DNA of 64,000 nt from Hyperoodon ampullatus (GCA_949752795.1 OX457061.1:39278338-39342337), one strand, 5' to 3'. Positions 10,540-24,184 are shown, counted from the stretch's first letter. The notes: a model not told the origin generated them from the letters alone. Numbers and translations: made by a program.

Positions 10540-10754
10540 CCAGTGGTTCTCTAACAGGGTGATTTTGCTTCCCAGGGGACATTGGGCAACGTCTGGAGAC
10601 GCACTTGTTTGTCACAGATGGGGAGGCGGGTGCTACTGGCATCTAGCGGGTAGAAGCCAGGGATGTTGCTAGATTTCCTGCAGTCCACAGGAAAGCTGCA
10701 TGACAAAGAATTATCCAGCCTAAAATGTCAATGGTACTGCTGTTGAGCAACCCT
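10540..10754 (+). mobile_element. hAT-type MER element
   Basis: Complete-looking non-autonomous hAT element of about 215 bp: 'cagtggttctctaacagggt' at the left, 'gggcaacgtctggagacg', 'tgctactggcatctagcggg', 'aaagaattatccagcc', and 'ttgagcaaccctgg' at the right. It is the same family as 8674-9033 and 21729-21950. It has no transposase. Confidence 0.8.
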
Positions 10755-11765
10755 GGACTAGAACAGGGAGAGAGAGAAGCTTCTTGAGAAAGACTTGAAG
10801 ACAAGGTTCATGTGGGAGAGCCAGAATGGTGCAGGAGGTCTGCGTGAGATTCCATTCCGCTGAGGAAAGCATTGCAGACACAAGCCACCCGAGTCTGCTT
10901 GATATGTGCTGGCCTGTGTCCTACTCTGCAAATTTAGCATCAGGGGAGAGCTAAATCCTAGAATATTTTCATGCATGTGTGATTCTGAGCCAGTCTCTCC
11001 CAGCCAAGTCTTTTGAAGGAGGATTGGATGATTTTCTGTACTGAAGGGAAGTGAAAATCCCCACTACTTCCTTGAGGGACCTGGAAGAATACCTTAGCTG
11101 GAACGCTGCCAGACTCCTGCTGAGTGTGGCTGGATCTAGAGGCCTTGAGGATCAGTCCTCCCTTTGCCAGAAACATCATATTCAAAGCACAAAATAGCTC
11201 TGTCAGTGCCCCTAGTGGTGTGTTGCAGTGATAGCCAGGGACAAAGTGGATTGGCCTTTACTCAGGCTGTTCCAGAGGTCCAGCCTTCCAGCCACTAGAA
11301 CTGAATTCAGAGGGGAGAGTTCAAGGGGAAGGCAGATGGGAGAATGCCTCACAAAGGGAGGGCTGGTCTAGATGAGCAAGGGAAAGACCAGGGGGGCCTC
11401 CTCCGAGGGAGGTGCCTTCTTCTATGTCTAGTCTGCCTCAGCATCTTTAGATGGCCTTGCCCACCCTATCCAGAGTCTCCTGAGATTCCCAGCCAACAAG
11501 GAGGTTTTTCTGTGCGAGCTCATTGGTGGGGCATCTGTGGACATGCTCTACCTAATCCCTTTAATCCTGCCATGAGACATGAGCACAAACACCAGCAACA
11601 CAAGTTGGCACCTTCTTATGAATAGTTGCATAGGACTCAGTACCAAGCACACATGGAGCAGCAAGGTGACAACTATTAATTTGATTTATCTGCATTTGAA
11701 AGAGCTAAGGTCTTTGGAAATAAATGTGCTCAATTTGACCTCAGTTCTGAAGGACTTCTAATGAT
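10755..11765. other. Unique sequence, nothing seen
   Basis: About 1 kb with no recognised repeat or coding evidence. Confidence 0.5.
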
Positions 11766-11912
11766 CATTTCATTTTTCTGAGCCTTGGATTTCTTATCTA
11801 CAGAATTGTTAGAGGATTGAAAGAATCCATGTGACACAGTTAGTACATTATCTGGTCCAGAGTAGGTACAATAGGGAAGCTGCTTTTATTATTGCTGTTA
11901 TTATTTCCCAGG
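11766..11912 (+). repeat. MIR SINE, 3' half
   Basis: Plus-strand MIR: 'tttttctgagccttggattt', then 'agaggattgaaagaatcc', 'tggtccagagtaggtacaat', and the terminal 'attattgctgttattatt'. Old. Confidence 0.7.
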
Positions 11913-13827
11913 ATTAATTCAAGGCTGGGGAAGCCTGAACTGATACAATATTTTTGCAGCTGGTCAATAGGGTCCATGTAGTTAGTTACTGTTCCTTAAC
12001 CACAGCTGCCTTAAAGCTTCTTAAAATTTTGGTAGTACTTTTTATATCTAATATAAGTAGAGGTGGATTAATCAACACATAAATTCAACTATTGCCTAAA
12101 ATAAAATAAGATAGTTTCTTTAATAAGTACTTAAAAATAAATTCTCTTTGAAAAAGAAGGTACACTAAAACTCATACTCCTAAATATAGTAACATCACCT
12201 GAATCAAAGTGTTGCCAAAATTTTTGTCACTTGGTAAATGGCTCAGTGAATTATTTAAGATGTTATCACCATAGGTTGGTACCTAGAAAGGTAAGTTTAT
12301 CATTATACTTTTATATTTTAAAGTTTAGTTTTCCAAACCTTTTATTAATTTTGCATTACTTATCTTGTGATTCTGTATTTGAATAAGATGGATGTGTGTG
12401 TGTGTGTGTGTGTGTGTGTAGGAAGATAGCTGGGAAAAGTCTCACCCATTTAAATAATCTCTTAGGGTAACTTTTCTAAAAGTTAGTAATAAAACCCTTT
12501 TAGATTTAGGACCCAGTAATTGGAAACTTTAAATTCAGTGTTGATGTAAAGAAACTCAACATTATCTTTGGTTATTTTTGGTTTCTAAAAATGTCCACAC
12601 ATATGTTCTCTTATTCACTAACACCTATATCTATATATTAATTCTTTAATATTTTAATTTTAATATTGAGTACATTCAAGATACCCAGGTTAGATAGGCA
12701 TTGTGGGGAATACAATGTGTGGGACAAAGTCCCTTTATTCCAGGAGTGTAAAAGAAATGAGAGAAAATTCTCCTCCCCAATTTCTCCTTGAAATAGTTAA
12801 ATGTGGAAAGAGATTGTTAGTTCTCCAAATACCCATTCTCATCTTGCCAGTGGGATATGTTCAAAGTAGAGGGTGAAGCCTTTAAAAGGAAAGAATGTGT
12901 CCTCCCTTCCCCCTTCCCCATTCTGATGGGGATGCAGTGGTGGTGAGCCATCATAGAGAGCGGGGCAGAGCAACAACATGGAAGGAGCCTGGGTCCCACA
13001 CTGTGGGGTGTTGTGTCAGCCCAGGGTGCACGTGCTCAGACAATTCTCGAAAGAGAAATAAACTTGTATCTTAAGTCATTGCTTTAATCTCTGTTCTGGC
13101 AGTGGAACCCATCTGCTAATTACCATGGGAAGGGACAGGGCCTGAGTGAGCATTACACCTGGTGACAGAGTTAGCAGTCAGAAGAGATTTTATGGAGAAT
13201 TCACACTCGACCTGGTTTCTGATGCTAGAATTTGCAGGAGGAGAAAACAGAGGTCACTTCAAATGGTTCAAAGAATGATGCCTGTTTGGGGATGACAAGG
13301 AGGTCAGGCCAGCTGGAAGGAATGCGGTTACGGAAGGAAGGCCTGTGTGCATGTGGTATGGACAGGATTTGGGAAACCTGGAATTCCCAGTGCAGGATTT
13401 CAAAATTTATCCTAGAAACAACAAGAAACACTGGAGTTTTGGAAGCAAGTTGGAAAACATCTCTGGAGCTGGCAATTTTACCGGTGGAAAGAGATCAACT
13501 AAAGACTGTTAAGCGTTTTCTAACTGTGTTTCACAGAAGCTCCAAGGCTCTGCAGAACCTTCTGAGGCACCAGGAAGAGCTGAGTGGAGGTGGGAAAGGG
13601 AAGAGTCTTTGCTTCTCCACCTGATTTAATCAGTGAACCTTAATTTTATCTATTGAATATAGATTTGGGGCTTCCATGCAAGGTTTTACTTGAAGAAAGG
13701 AGCCCATGTGGTTAAACATTTTGAAAGCCACAGGACTGTGGGTGGTCTGGGAGAGCAGCAAACCCAGCCCAAAGTCTGTATTTGATGGAGGATGCTTAGT
13801 GTTTAGATGTTCTGTGTTTATGAGGTT
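11913..13827. other. Unique, AT-rich sequence
   Basis: About 1.9 kb, AT-rich to 12.8 kb and more balanced afterwards. No repeat is recognised apart from the (TG)n at 12393. The 130-codon frame at 13232-13624 shows no domain or signal I can recognise and is probably chance. Confidence 0.5.
12393..12419. repeat. (TG)n microsatellite
   Basis: Thirteen uninterrupted TG units following 'aagatgga'. Likely length-polymorphic. Confidence 0.95.
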
Positions 13828-14045
13828 AGGAGCTCTGGAGTCACTGCCTGTAAGCACATCTGGCTCCCTGGCTAACTAGCTGAGTGATTTTAAGCCTCAG
13901 TTTCCTCATCGGTAAAATAAGACTAGTTCCTTCTTTAAGGAGATGTGGTGAGGCATGAATTAGTATATATAGAGCACATAAAATACTGCCTTGCCCATAT
14001 TAAATGCTCAGTAAACATTGGTTAATATTATTTTTATTACTATTA
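13828..14045 (+). repeat. MIR SINE
   Basis: Nearly full MIR: 'ggagctctggagtcactgcc', 'aactagctgagtgatttt', 'cctcagtttcctcatcggta', 'ttaaatgctcagtaaacatt', then 'ggttaatattattttta'. It is tRNA-derived and old, and among the better-preserved MIRs here. Confidence 0.85.
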
Positions 14046-16284
14046 TTACCATACTTATAATTATCTTATAAGTATGAAACTTGCAATAGATTATCAAGCT
14101 AATGTTGACAGGCGTAGAAAAAAAAGGTTGAGAGTGGCAGTCAGAAATTTGTAGCTTTCACTGAAAATTCTCACTGGGAATTAATTCTAATTTGGGTGAA
14201 TTCAGGTATTGTTGATGTTACTTCAGTGATAACTAACAAGCTGTCCTGAGAACCTGAAGTATGACAGAAAACTACTGTATCTCAGCTCTGCATAATCCAA
14301 CGTATGCTTAGCGCTCAACAAAGTCTATCGGGAAGTTTCTATGACTTGATGTCAGGAGGAAGGTGACTATCATGGAGGTAAATTCCCTAGAGACAGTTCT
14401 CCCCAAGCTGAATTTACACTTTCTCTGTTTATTTTTCTCCCAGAGGACTTAAGGGGTTGCCTTTCTTTCTAATTTGTTTTCATCTCCTTTTCTCTCAAGG
14501 TTCTTCTCCTGATAGTACAGAAGAGCAATGAAATAAGATATATCTCTCTTGCTCTCCAAAATAAATCTCATAGCCCTTTTGCCATTTTTGCTTTGTTTCA
14601 AGATTTGTTACTGCTTATAACTATAGGGAATAGACAGGTATTAAAAAATAATAATAAACAGTGAGAACATTACAAGTTCTTAAGAAATCTATAAAGATTC
14701 TGTGCAGCATTTCTGGCCTCTATTTGTGTGCAATAAGGACTAATTTTTTTCTTTTTCATTTTATCTTCTTCTCTGACTTCCTTCTTAGATGTGCCCCTGG
14801 ATTTCTTCTAATTCTTATCTTGAAAATGGATCTGCCCAACTCTGTGTAGGTGGGGTCCTAGATCAAACAATGTAGGCTTTAGCTCAAGAACCACAAAAAA
14901 GGTGTGTCTAAAAACTCCATCAAAATAAGAAGATGGAAAAAGAGAGACATCACCATTTGGAATGCAAGTTGTGTAAAGATAACATGAGACAGAGAAAGTG
15001 GGATCACTCATCTCCTCTTTACTGTTTGTCTCCCTTCCTTCCCTCCCTCCTTCTCTCCTTCCTTCCTTCCTTCCCTCCCTTCTTTCTCACTGGTGGTCAC
15101 AAGTCCTTGAGGGTAGACATTCTCACCTGAGAAGTGGGCCTCCTTTCATCTTCTTCCTCCTTCATCTTGTTTTCCCTCCATCCTGGACATCTCAGCAAGT
15201 TCCTGTCTCTGCTTGGAAGCATGCCTGGGCTCTGTGGATATAAATCATTTGTGGCCCTCCTCTTTCTCCAATGCCCCATGATGAAGATTCTCACATCCAG
15301 AGGTGTTTGCCCATCCTCTTGGCCGTGGTCTTTATAACAGAGTCATCAGTCTAATTGTGTTTCTCTGGGAGAGTTCTACCTCAAAAGACATATAGGAGCC
15401 ATTTATTCAGAGTCCCTCAGGTGACTTATTGGTGAGAGCAACTTCACCCGCCAATGCTAACACCAGAGGGAGGGCAAGGTTGGGGGAAATTAGACAGTGT
15501 ATCAAGAGATGGTTATTGGAATAACTACTTTTATCTAAAAAAAGTAAATCAACCTGTTTAGCACTTAAAGCCTTAAACATGTGGTGAAAATAAGGTTTAG
15601 TTCCCAAGGGAAGAATAGATTTGTTGCTTCTCTATTTGTAACGATGTTCATAACTTTGTATAACCTTGAGGTGATGAGCCGGATTTCAATGTGGCTTAAA
15701 CCTGGGGCTCAGGGGTTAATATGGCACAGGTACCAAGGTCTGTGCTTATATTCCCAGAGTTGGTCATGTTTAAAAAACTACATTTATTGATGTGATTTAA
15801 CATTTAATAATCAACTACTCAATAATTAGAGAAGTTGCTCTAAGCAGAAGAGGAAAAGATTCACTGTAACCAATAAATGTCTTTGCAGTTTCGTCCCGTC
15901 ATATCTGAGCTTAATTTTTTTTCAGAGGAAACCACAAAAAATACCTAGTACAATTGTGTTGAAGGCTCTTGAGGCAGATGCTAGGAGTGGTGGTGGAAGG
16001 GCTCTTGTGGAGGTGTGATTGAATCACCTCCAGGACCAGTGGGAGGTCACCAGCACTTCTTGCCTTAGAGACATTTATTTCTCTTCTAATGTGATCTTAA
16101 GACGTCCTGCCAGGGTGAAACAAACTCCTGGCCTGAATTGCTCCTGGCCTGTTGCTTTAATTTAATTTTTTTTCCTGTTCTTTGGGAGTGTGGATGGTCT
16201 GAGTTCTGCTAATTATGTGAAGACCTCATCTGCTGTTATTTGTGGATTTTCATGAAAACCAGGATGCATCTCAGAGAGCCATCC
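14046..16284. other. Unique sequence, nothing coding seen
   Basis: About 2.2 kb with no assigned interspersed repeat. It holds a polypyrimidine tract at 15029-15087. A small hairpin lies at 16009-16031, with arms 'ggaggtg' and 'cacctcc' and a 9-base loop. Short frames resemble no known protein. Confidence 0.5.
15029..15087. repeat. (CCTT)n polypyrimidine tract
   Basis: Imperfect 'ccttccctcc' and 'ccttccttcc' units, CT only. Simple repeat. Confidence 0.9.
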
Positions 16285-16299
16285 CCTGCATGCAGTCTT

Positions 16300-16633
16300 T
16301 TTTTTTTTTTTAACATCTTTATTGGAGTATAATTGCTTTACAGTGGTGTGTTAGTTTCTGCTTTATAACAAAGTGAATCAGCTATACACATACATATGTC
16401 CCCATATCTTCTCCATCTTGCATCTCCCTCCCACCCTCCCTATCCCACCCCTCTAGGTGGTCACAAAGCACTGAGCTGATCTCTCTGTGCTATGCGGCTG
16501 CTTCCCACTAGCTATCTATTTTACATTTGGTAGTATTTATAAATCCATGCCACTCTCTCACTTCATCCCAGCTTACCCTTCCCCCTCCCTGTGTCCTCAA
16601 GTCCATTCTCTATGTCTGCATCTTTATTCCTGT
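16300..16633 (-). mobile_element. Short young L1 3' end
   Basis: A 5'-truncated L1 tail of about 330 bp in minus orientation. The T-run at 16300 is followed by 'atctttattggagtataatt', 'gctttacagtggtgtgttag' and 'ttctgctttataacaaagtg', the cetartiodactyl L1 3' UTR. A perfect 15-bp direct repeat, 'cctgcatgcagtctt', lies at 16285-16299 and 16634-16648 and is a clear target-site duplication. Low divergence and an intact duplication suggest a recent, possibly cetacean-specific, insertion. Confidence 0.95.
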
Positions 16634-16648
16634 CCTGCATGCAGTCTT

Positions 16649-19145
16649 CTGAAACAATGGGGTCAATGAATCCAGGAGTGGGAATGCTTGGCCAAAGGAA
16701 ATGCATACATCCTCGGAGAGTGCTGGGGTCGCGAGGCCATTCAGCCAACTCCAAACATTTATGGAGCATCTTTTGTAAACCAGAGCTCCACTAAGTGTTA
16801 GACTGGTCACAAGCAATGAGTAGAAGGCAAAAAGAAACCCAGGTGGAGTCTGATTACTGAGCTAGGAAACTCTGAAGAAGACCACAGCTGTGGTGGTAAC
16901 ACAAGACCAGTTTTCCAGGTTTTGGAACTCTTCGAAGGGGGACAGAAAAGTCATATCTTCTCCCTCTCTTAGCTTCAACTTCAAAATGGTGAGTGCTGCT
17001 GTACCCACATGTGCAATTTCAGCACGATACAAAGGGCCCCCAAAAGGGGCAGGGGCTAGACTTCGGCCTGCTCTGTTTGCCAAGCTGTGTGCTCTGGGGA
17101 GGGGCTGCTCATAGGGTGAACTTTTTTCTCATTCTCATGGAGGTACCCCACAGGTGTGTGACTTTGAATTTGATCCACTGAAGTTCCCTGCTAGACCAGC
17201 TACCTAGTGGACAGGGAGATAAAGGAGCAAATGATATCTGTGTGTCGCCTGAGGCAAAGGTGGAGACCTGAAGACATTCCTGGGTTTTCTCAAAAGCTGT
17301 GCTGAGAACATATGCTGCCTGCACACGCGCACACACTGTTTCCTTTCTCTGACTTCTGGCTCTGTTTTTTATTTGGAAAAGCATCTAGGTTTTTATCTCA
17401 GGGAGAACGATGATAAAGGCCAAAATGTATAATATCTTATGATAAAAACTGGAGCTGTCAAATACTGAGTGCTTCTTGTTTGCTCCTGAAACACATTGCT
17501 AAATTCTCCACATGGACCTTTCTCTCGAGTTCCTGAGGTTTGCGGTGCCCGATACCACTTCCTACACACGGCCTTACAGAGTCTACCTGCTCAACAACAC
17601 ATGCTTCTCCCTTCCAAAAGAGCTGTATTTCTGAACAGATAGGGGTTCCAGAGAGAACCAGGGCTGAGCTCCCCATCAGATGATTATTGAGGGATGACAC
17701 CTGGGCAGCCTCTCAGAGCTGGTACACCTGGACCCATGCAGAGAGGTCTTAGCTCTTAGGAAAGTTAAAGGAGGTAGCTCCCGTATTAGTGGAGCTGACA
17801 TTGCAGGCATCTGGGGAAAGAACAAGAAAACAGTGTTATTTAAACCTCCATCCATTTCTTGAGAAAAATAAAATCCTGCACTAAACACTGCAAACAAAAA
17901 GAGAAACAGGGTTTTCCTATGGGACATGATCCACATACCCAGGGAAAAATTGAGGCCCGATTCTGTTTCAACATAATTAACATTTGTGCTAATTACAAAT
18001 GCATTGCTGCCTTCAGGACTGATGCTAGGCTTGGCTGCCCCTAGCTCTGGCCTTGGCATTTGACTCCTGCCTTTGTTAGAAGCAGAGGAAGCAAAGACCC
18101 ATAGAACCCACCCTTGCCTTCCCTTCTGCTCCGGCCCCTCCAGACACACACTGAGCCCCTTTCATATTCAGAGGCGCTAATGGAGGCTGGAAGCTTCAAC
18201 ACCTGGCATTTCCAGGGTCAAAAACTTCATCAGATGATGCCCAGCTGAGCTGTCAGCAATGTTATGATTTGGCCATTTTTTGGAAAAGGAAATGGACTAT
18301 TCTCGAGCATTGATTTCAGTGATCAATAAATGTACGATATACATTGGTTTGCATACACACGTATGTGTGCACACACCCGCACCTGGGCACTTAAGCCCAC
18401 CTGCTGCTGTCTCAAAACCCTCGTCAGTTGCACTTTCTCCAGTAACAGAAGTGATTACTCTGATGGGAAATGCAAAATTAAGCTCTGGAGTGATTTACTT
18501 AGAAATCAGTAAGAAGGGTTTACTGGAACTTTTTTTAAAGATGAAAAGTTTGTTTTCCTTAAGGGTTTGCTCCAAAAAAAGCAGTTCTCACCATATGTTT
18601 TCCTGGAGGGAAGAAGGAGGGGACAGAATGTACAAGCTGAATGCTGACTAAATGTTGCAGCCCTGGATTCCATTGGCAGCTAGTCACTGGGATCCTGGAA
18701 AGACCTTGGCCAGCCTGTCAAGTTGAAGGCTATTTAGGAAAGTCCTGGGCAGACTCAGTGCCTCATGAGTATTGGAGTGGCCAGTAGCTAAATGTATGAT
18801 CAATAAATGCAACTTTTTCCCTGGGATAAGTGAGGGGGGGATCAGTCTATAACAAGTTTTTAAGATTTTCTGAGCCAGAGTTTTACACATTTTAAAGGAA
18901 GGCTTTGAACCATGACTTGAACATGGTGAGTGGCCAGGCCCAGTGGAACCAACACTGGATAAAGAGCCATAAAACCATAGAATCAGGACTCAAAGTAACT
19001 GTTAGAGTTCCTTGGTTCTAGTCTTGCCCTCCAAGTAGTATTATCACTTAACCCGTTTGGATAGGGTGCTGCCTGCCCTTGTCTTAAAGTTTTTGAGGGA
19101 GTAAAATTTTACAAGTTACATTGGTAATTCCCCAGAGGGATTATC
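16649..19145. other. Unique sequence, no gene recognised
   Basis: About 2.5 kb without assigned repeats. The minus-strand 157-codon frame at 17676-18149 is the longest here but shows no recognisable domain or motif and is probably chance. Confidence 0.5.
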
Positions 19146-19370
19146 ATAAATTCATTCAACAAATATTTATCAAGGGGTCACTCTGTGCCTGGCCTTTTTC
19201 TGAGCTCTGGGGATACAGTAATTAATAAAGTGCCCAAATCCCAGCCTTCCTGGGTCTTACATTCTAATTAGGGGGTGGGGGAAATTGGGAAAATGTGAGG
19301 ATAGAAAAGAAACAAAAATAAGTCAAACATAGAGTATGTTAGATGGTGAAAAGTACTATTATGAGTAATT
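19146..19370 (-). repeat. L2 LINE 3' end
   Basis: Reverse L2: 'aaattcattcaacaaatatt', 'tctgtgcctggcctttttct', 'gagctctggggatacagtaa', 'gggtcttacattctaatta', 'gatggtgaaaagtactatta'. Old and non-coding. Confidence 0.85.
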
Positions 19371-20252
19371 CTAATCTGCCTTACGATTGCATGAGGCTTC
19401 ATCATTTCCATGTGCCAGACATGTATATTCTATGTGATCTTCATAAGAATAGACAGCCTGGAATGTTAAGGAAATCCCCCAGGGTAACATGAGTAAAAGT
19501 GACTTTTCTGGAATTAGAATGCATGTCATTGGATGCTCAGTGTCCTTCCCTTCTATCGAACTTAAGAAATAAGTACAGAAACTCAAACACCTGTCTCTTC
19601 TTGGTACTCAGTGGAGACTGGATGAGAGCTGCTCACTTTCCTGCCCCAGGAAGACGGGGAATTCCAAGGGAGAGCTGGCAAGGCAGGCTGTTTTTCAGTT
19701 TAAATATCAGGGTTTTTAATAACGGTGACTTTAGTTGCAAGGGCCCATGAGGGCTAGACGGAAATAACGACTGAATGATGACATCAGAGAGACACCACCC
19801 AGGAGGCCAAGTGTGCCCTCAGCCAGGAAGAGTCCTGCTGGCGAGGAAACAAATGATTACACTCCTTCAAATGTTTTCAAGTGGGGACATGAAAAGACAG
19901 CTTGGGCCAGGCTCTGCCCGTGTCATGTCGCTGTAACACAAAGCTGAAAACAAGAGGGGTTTTAAGAGAAGAACGAGTGACCGAGTGTTTCCTGTCATAA
20001 TGTGCTGTGATTCCTTGCACTAAGAAATCCAATTCCCCTTTTATTCCCACCTGTTTTTCCCTACCATAAAACAGGGGAAAAAAGAGAACCAGATGTTCTA
20101 CAATAGTCATCAAAATAATTAAATAATTTCAGTAGCTTTCTTTGAACTCAAGTTGGAGAAAACCAGGGGCTTTTCATTCTCAAGGGGAGGGAGGAGTCAT
20201 GAGGGAACATGAATATTTGAGACTGATATTGGTACACCATATGGTATGGGAA
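19371..20252. other. Unique sequence, nothing seen
   Basis: About 880 bases with no recognised feature. Confidence 0.5.
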
Positions 20253-20462
20253 ATTAAAGAGTAGGGATTTTGGAATCAGGCAGAACTGGATGTGAATTCC
20301 AGCTCTGCCACTCAATGGCCTTGGACCTCAGGACCAATTTTAAAATCTCAAGTCCCTTATTCACAACATAGAGATGTTACCTACCTGGCAAGGCCATTTC
20401 AAAGAATGAATGGGATCAATTGACATCCATGAGACATGGCAGCAACTCAGTAAGTATTACAG
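20253..20462 (+). repeat. MIR SINE
   Basis: Plus-strand MIR: 'gattttggaatcaggcagaa', 'ccagctctgccactcaatgg', 'ccttggacctcagg', 'atagagatgttacctacctg', 'gcaactcagtaagtattac'. Old. Confidence 0.8.
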
Positions 20463-21720
20463 ATCAGTGATATCACACACGAGTTAAAGCTTTGCAAATT
20501 CAACTACTCACACTTGGCAAGGAAAGAGTTGGGAAGACACAAAGTTAAATATGTGGGTAGTTCCAGCTTGTTTAAATACCTTGTTCAAACAAGGCAGCTT
20601 GAAAATCTCCTGAGTTTATTCACTCTTCCATTCAATGAACTTATATTTGGGGGTAAGTATCTGCTGCTCCCTGACAAAGCTCTGTTTCCTCACCCCCACC
20701 AATGTGAGCATCTCATCATGCCAAGTGTCAATCTAGAGTTTAAAGCTGTGTACATTTCATACCTCATGCGCCCTTACTGCAATCCAGCTGTGTCATCAGG
20801 GGCTCTACTAAAGAACAGTGATCGATGGTCATTTTGACACTATGCAATTTTTGTTGTTTTTTCTTAAACCAAAGAATTGTGAAATAATAAAAAGAAGATA
20901 TGATGTCCCCCTATCATATTAATAAAAATCTTTGAAAATTTTATAACACCTAGGGTCCACCAAGACACTCATTGCTGATAGTATGAATGAGGTTTCTCTT
21001 GAGGACACAATAATAGGTATAAAAAAGCATAAAACTGTTCAGGTCTTTTGATGCCATACTTTCACTTCTAGAAATGTTTTTGAAGGGGATAATTAAATAA
21101 GGCCTCACTGCTTTCTAATGAAGAAAGTTCATCACAAATTAATGTATAAGACCAAAATATTGCAAACGACTTCAGTGCTCACCCACGTAGGACTGGCCAA
21201 AAGAATCATTTGTTGAACACCCCACTGCGGTGCCCACTGCCTTCTGGCCTTGGTCCTGCTTCAGGAAGCTTCTTCTCAGACATGTGCTCTGAATGTGAAG
21301 TTTGACCCAATGTTGAATGCACACATCTGTAAACTGATATTCTGTCAAAATCACATATTGCCATCTTAGAACTTCTGGGTTACATGGATGCATCTGAAAT
21401 TTTATTTAAAACTGTAGGTAACATTTCAATGTTCACTTAGGAACTTTAGTAGTTAAATTTTTAAAGTTTGATTGTATACTGTAACAATGATGTCTCAGCA
21501 CCATCAACCGGCAGAGGGCCCCTGGATGCTGTGCTCATACCTGTGAGCAAAACTGAAGCCTATCTCCAACTGGAATTAGTGGGGAGTGTGGTGTGTGTGG
21601 CAGCTTTGTCAGTGTTGGGTTCCGAAGACGATGCTAGGGGCTGAGGAGGATTCAGGGCAGCATCGTTACCAAGGGTTATCACATGCCATTAGAAACGCGT
21701 GTACCGTTAAGACTTCCTTC
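20463..21720. other. Unique sequence, nothing seen
   Basis: About 1.25 kb with no repeat or coding feature that I recognise. Confidence 0.5.
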
Positions 21721-21728
21721 CTGTAAAC

Positions 21729-21950
21729 CGGTGGTTCTCAGAGTGATTTTTGGTTTTGCCTCCTAGGGGACATTAGAGAATGTGTGGAGACATTTTTGGT
21801 TGTCATAACTGGGGGAGACACGTTACTGACATCTACTGAGTAGAGGACAGAGACACTGCTAAACATCCTACAGTGCACAGGACAGCCAGCCACTCACAAC
21901 AAAGTGTTACTGACTCAAAATGTCAATAGCGTAGATGTTGAGAAACCCTG
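21729..21950 (+). mobile_element. hAT-type MER element with 8-bp duplication
   Basis: About 220-bp non-autonomous hAT element of the same family as 10540-10754: 'cggtggttctcagag', 'ggagacatttttggttgtca', 'gctaaacatcctacagtgca', 'gttgagaaaccctg'. The flanks 'ctgtaaac' (21721-21728) and 'ctctaaac' (21951-21958) match at 7 of 8 bases. This is the 8-bp target duplication expected of hAT transposons and fixes both ends. Confidence 0.88.
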
Positions 21951-21958
21951 CTCTAAAC

Positions 21959-24184
21959 ATTAATAACCAACTAAAGTCAAGTTTTTTCATCTCCTGCGCT
22001 TGAAGATTTGGTCTATGGGGCCAAAGCAACACTCAAACCAAAGCTATATGCACCGCTTGAAGAGGCTTTCTTAATATTTCAGAAGCAGAACTCAGACTGT
22101 TGCCTTCCCTTGGTCATCTTTATTTCTAATATTTTTGCATGGACTCTAGGAAAATTTTGTCCTTAAATGTTTGATCGAAAAATGGAACATTGGAACAATG
22201 TTCCTCGGCTCTTCCAAAGTTCACTTTTCACCACTTTGCTTTCATAAAAGACCTACATTAGTACCTGCTTTTGCTAACAGAAAGGAATCTGAAGAGGATT
22301 TTCAGTTTTACAGAAAAAGGTAAAAATTCAAAATAGCATCAGAGTTTGTTTTGCAGTGAGCTGTTATAGAGTCAGCATACACCCCAAGCCACGGTGAGAG
22401 AGGCACTCCAAGCTCCTCCCCAGGGAACTGCACTCAGCATCTCAGCCTCAAGTCGCTATAGCTTTGAGCTGTGTTGTATCTGTGCTTTATCTCTTATTTA
22501 TTCTGTGCCTCCGTTAGCAAGATGTGTCCTGGGATAACTGCTTCTTATCTTCACTCTAGGAAAGGTTTCATAGGAATGCTCTACTTTTGGATGGCGGGGG
22601 GGACTTGTAAGAACCTGTAATTGGCTTTTAAGATAACACTATTATCTGGGAATTTCTACCTGTTGCTCAGCTTCCCTTGCATGCATGCCAAGTCCAGCAC
22701 CTTTTCAGCAGTGGGAACATAGGAGGACCTTAACGCAAATTAAAGAATGAAATAGTTGCCTTCTCAAAATCCATTAGGTGATTCACTTCGTCAGCATGTT
22801 TCACAAATGAACTACTTTCTCTGCAAGCAACATTTGGTTGTTAGTACCCATGGTGAGTTGGCATTATTTTCTGCATGGTACAATTTAAAGGCTTTTTTGG
22901 TACAAGCAGCCTTTGTACATGTAATGGCTGCTGTTCTAGTTTGTTGAAACGTTTTGTAAAATTACATAAGGCAGTTCCAAAATCTCTTCTATGTCACATA
23001 GTTTATCTTTGGATGAAAAAGAATGATGAAAAGGGGCGCATCCCTGATGACTACAGGCAGCAGTTCTGTGCCATAATAGCTTTCTCAATATGCAGCTGAA
23101 GAGTGTGAACAACGTGGGATGTTTGTGATCCTTAAATCACTCATAGCCGTCACTGTGTTTGTTACATTGTCAGAGACAATTGCCCAACACTTTTCTTGAT
23201 GGACTTTTCATTTCGTAAATATTTCTTCAATCAGATTCACTATGCTGGGAAAAACCAGAGCCTCTTGGCACCGAAATAAAGATGAAGCGCACTTGACTTC
23301 ATCATTAATCCACCATGCTGTCAAACTGCTGTAAAAGTACAAAAGTAGCATGTTTAATAGCACCATTACACTTTGTGCACACAGCAGAATATAATTCAGG
23401 AAAAAGAGCTTTTTAATATTATGTTTACTGGAAGGAAATTTGTACCTAATCACTTGAGTAAATCACAAAGTCTTTTGTCTTCATCTACTGAAAACAGTTT
23501 TCGGTACACTCTTCATGGCTGCCTGGGTGCCTGTGAGGGTGGGTCACTAAGCCATGGCTTTGGAACAGCAGCAAGGGTCTTCAGAGCTCAGGCAGTGGTC
23601 AGTGGGGAGGACCATCCTGGTACCATCTGGGGCGGATGTGCCTACACATGGTGAAGAAATGCTGTCCAATGGCAGCAGTGCCTTTAGCTGATGGTGCATA
23701 GTAACACCAGTGATCACCCTGCAGCAAGGACTGTGCCTGCCCCTTTCTCCAAAAGCACAATAGCCTAGGGTTCTTAATTGACCTATTATAAGGCATAGGA
23801 TAGAGCCCCCAAAAGACTGTCATTGGCCTTCTCACCAGGCTCTGCCAGAATGAGATTTGGTTTAGAAAAAAAAATGTGATGTCTCTAGTACTCAAATGTC
23901 ATGGAATTGTTAACACTTGACAGGTAGTATGTACCTACACAAGCAAAACCATTCTGTATATATCAACAGAATGACACTAGTTTCTCTGAGTAAGATGGTC
24001 AGGGGAGATTTTAATTTTAATTTCTAGAATGAATTCATATTAATTTTACAATCAGGAAAAATAATTCTAATAAGCCAGCAGATGCCTTTAAAACAAAGAA
24101 AATCTACAGGTAATTCAGAATGACAAGAATTATGTCTTACTGTCTATTGCACCTCTTTGTTTCAGCATTAAAACAATGGCTGTT
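21959..24184. other. Unique sequence, nothing coding seen
   Basis: About 2.2 kb without assigned repeats. The frames around 22756-23099 and 23373-23654 show no recognisable protein. The lack of repeats over this length is mildly notable. Confidence 0.5.

Noticed and set aside
17676..18149. 157-codon minus-strand frame with a hydrophobic middle
   Set aside because: It resembles no protein I know, and the single hydrophobic stretch is not enough support. It could only be settled by conservation or RNA data.
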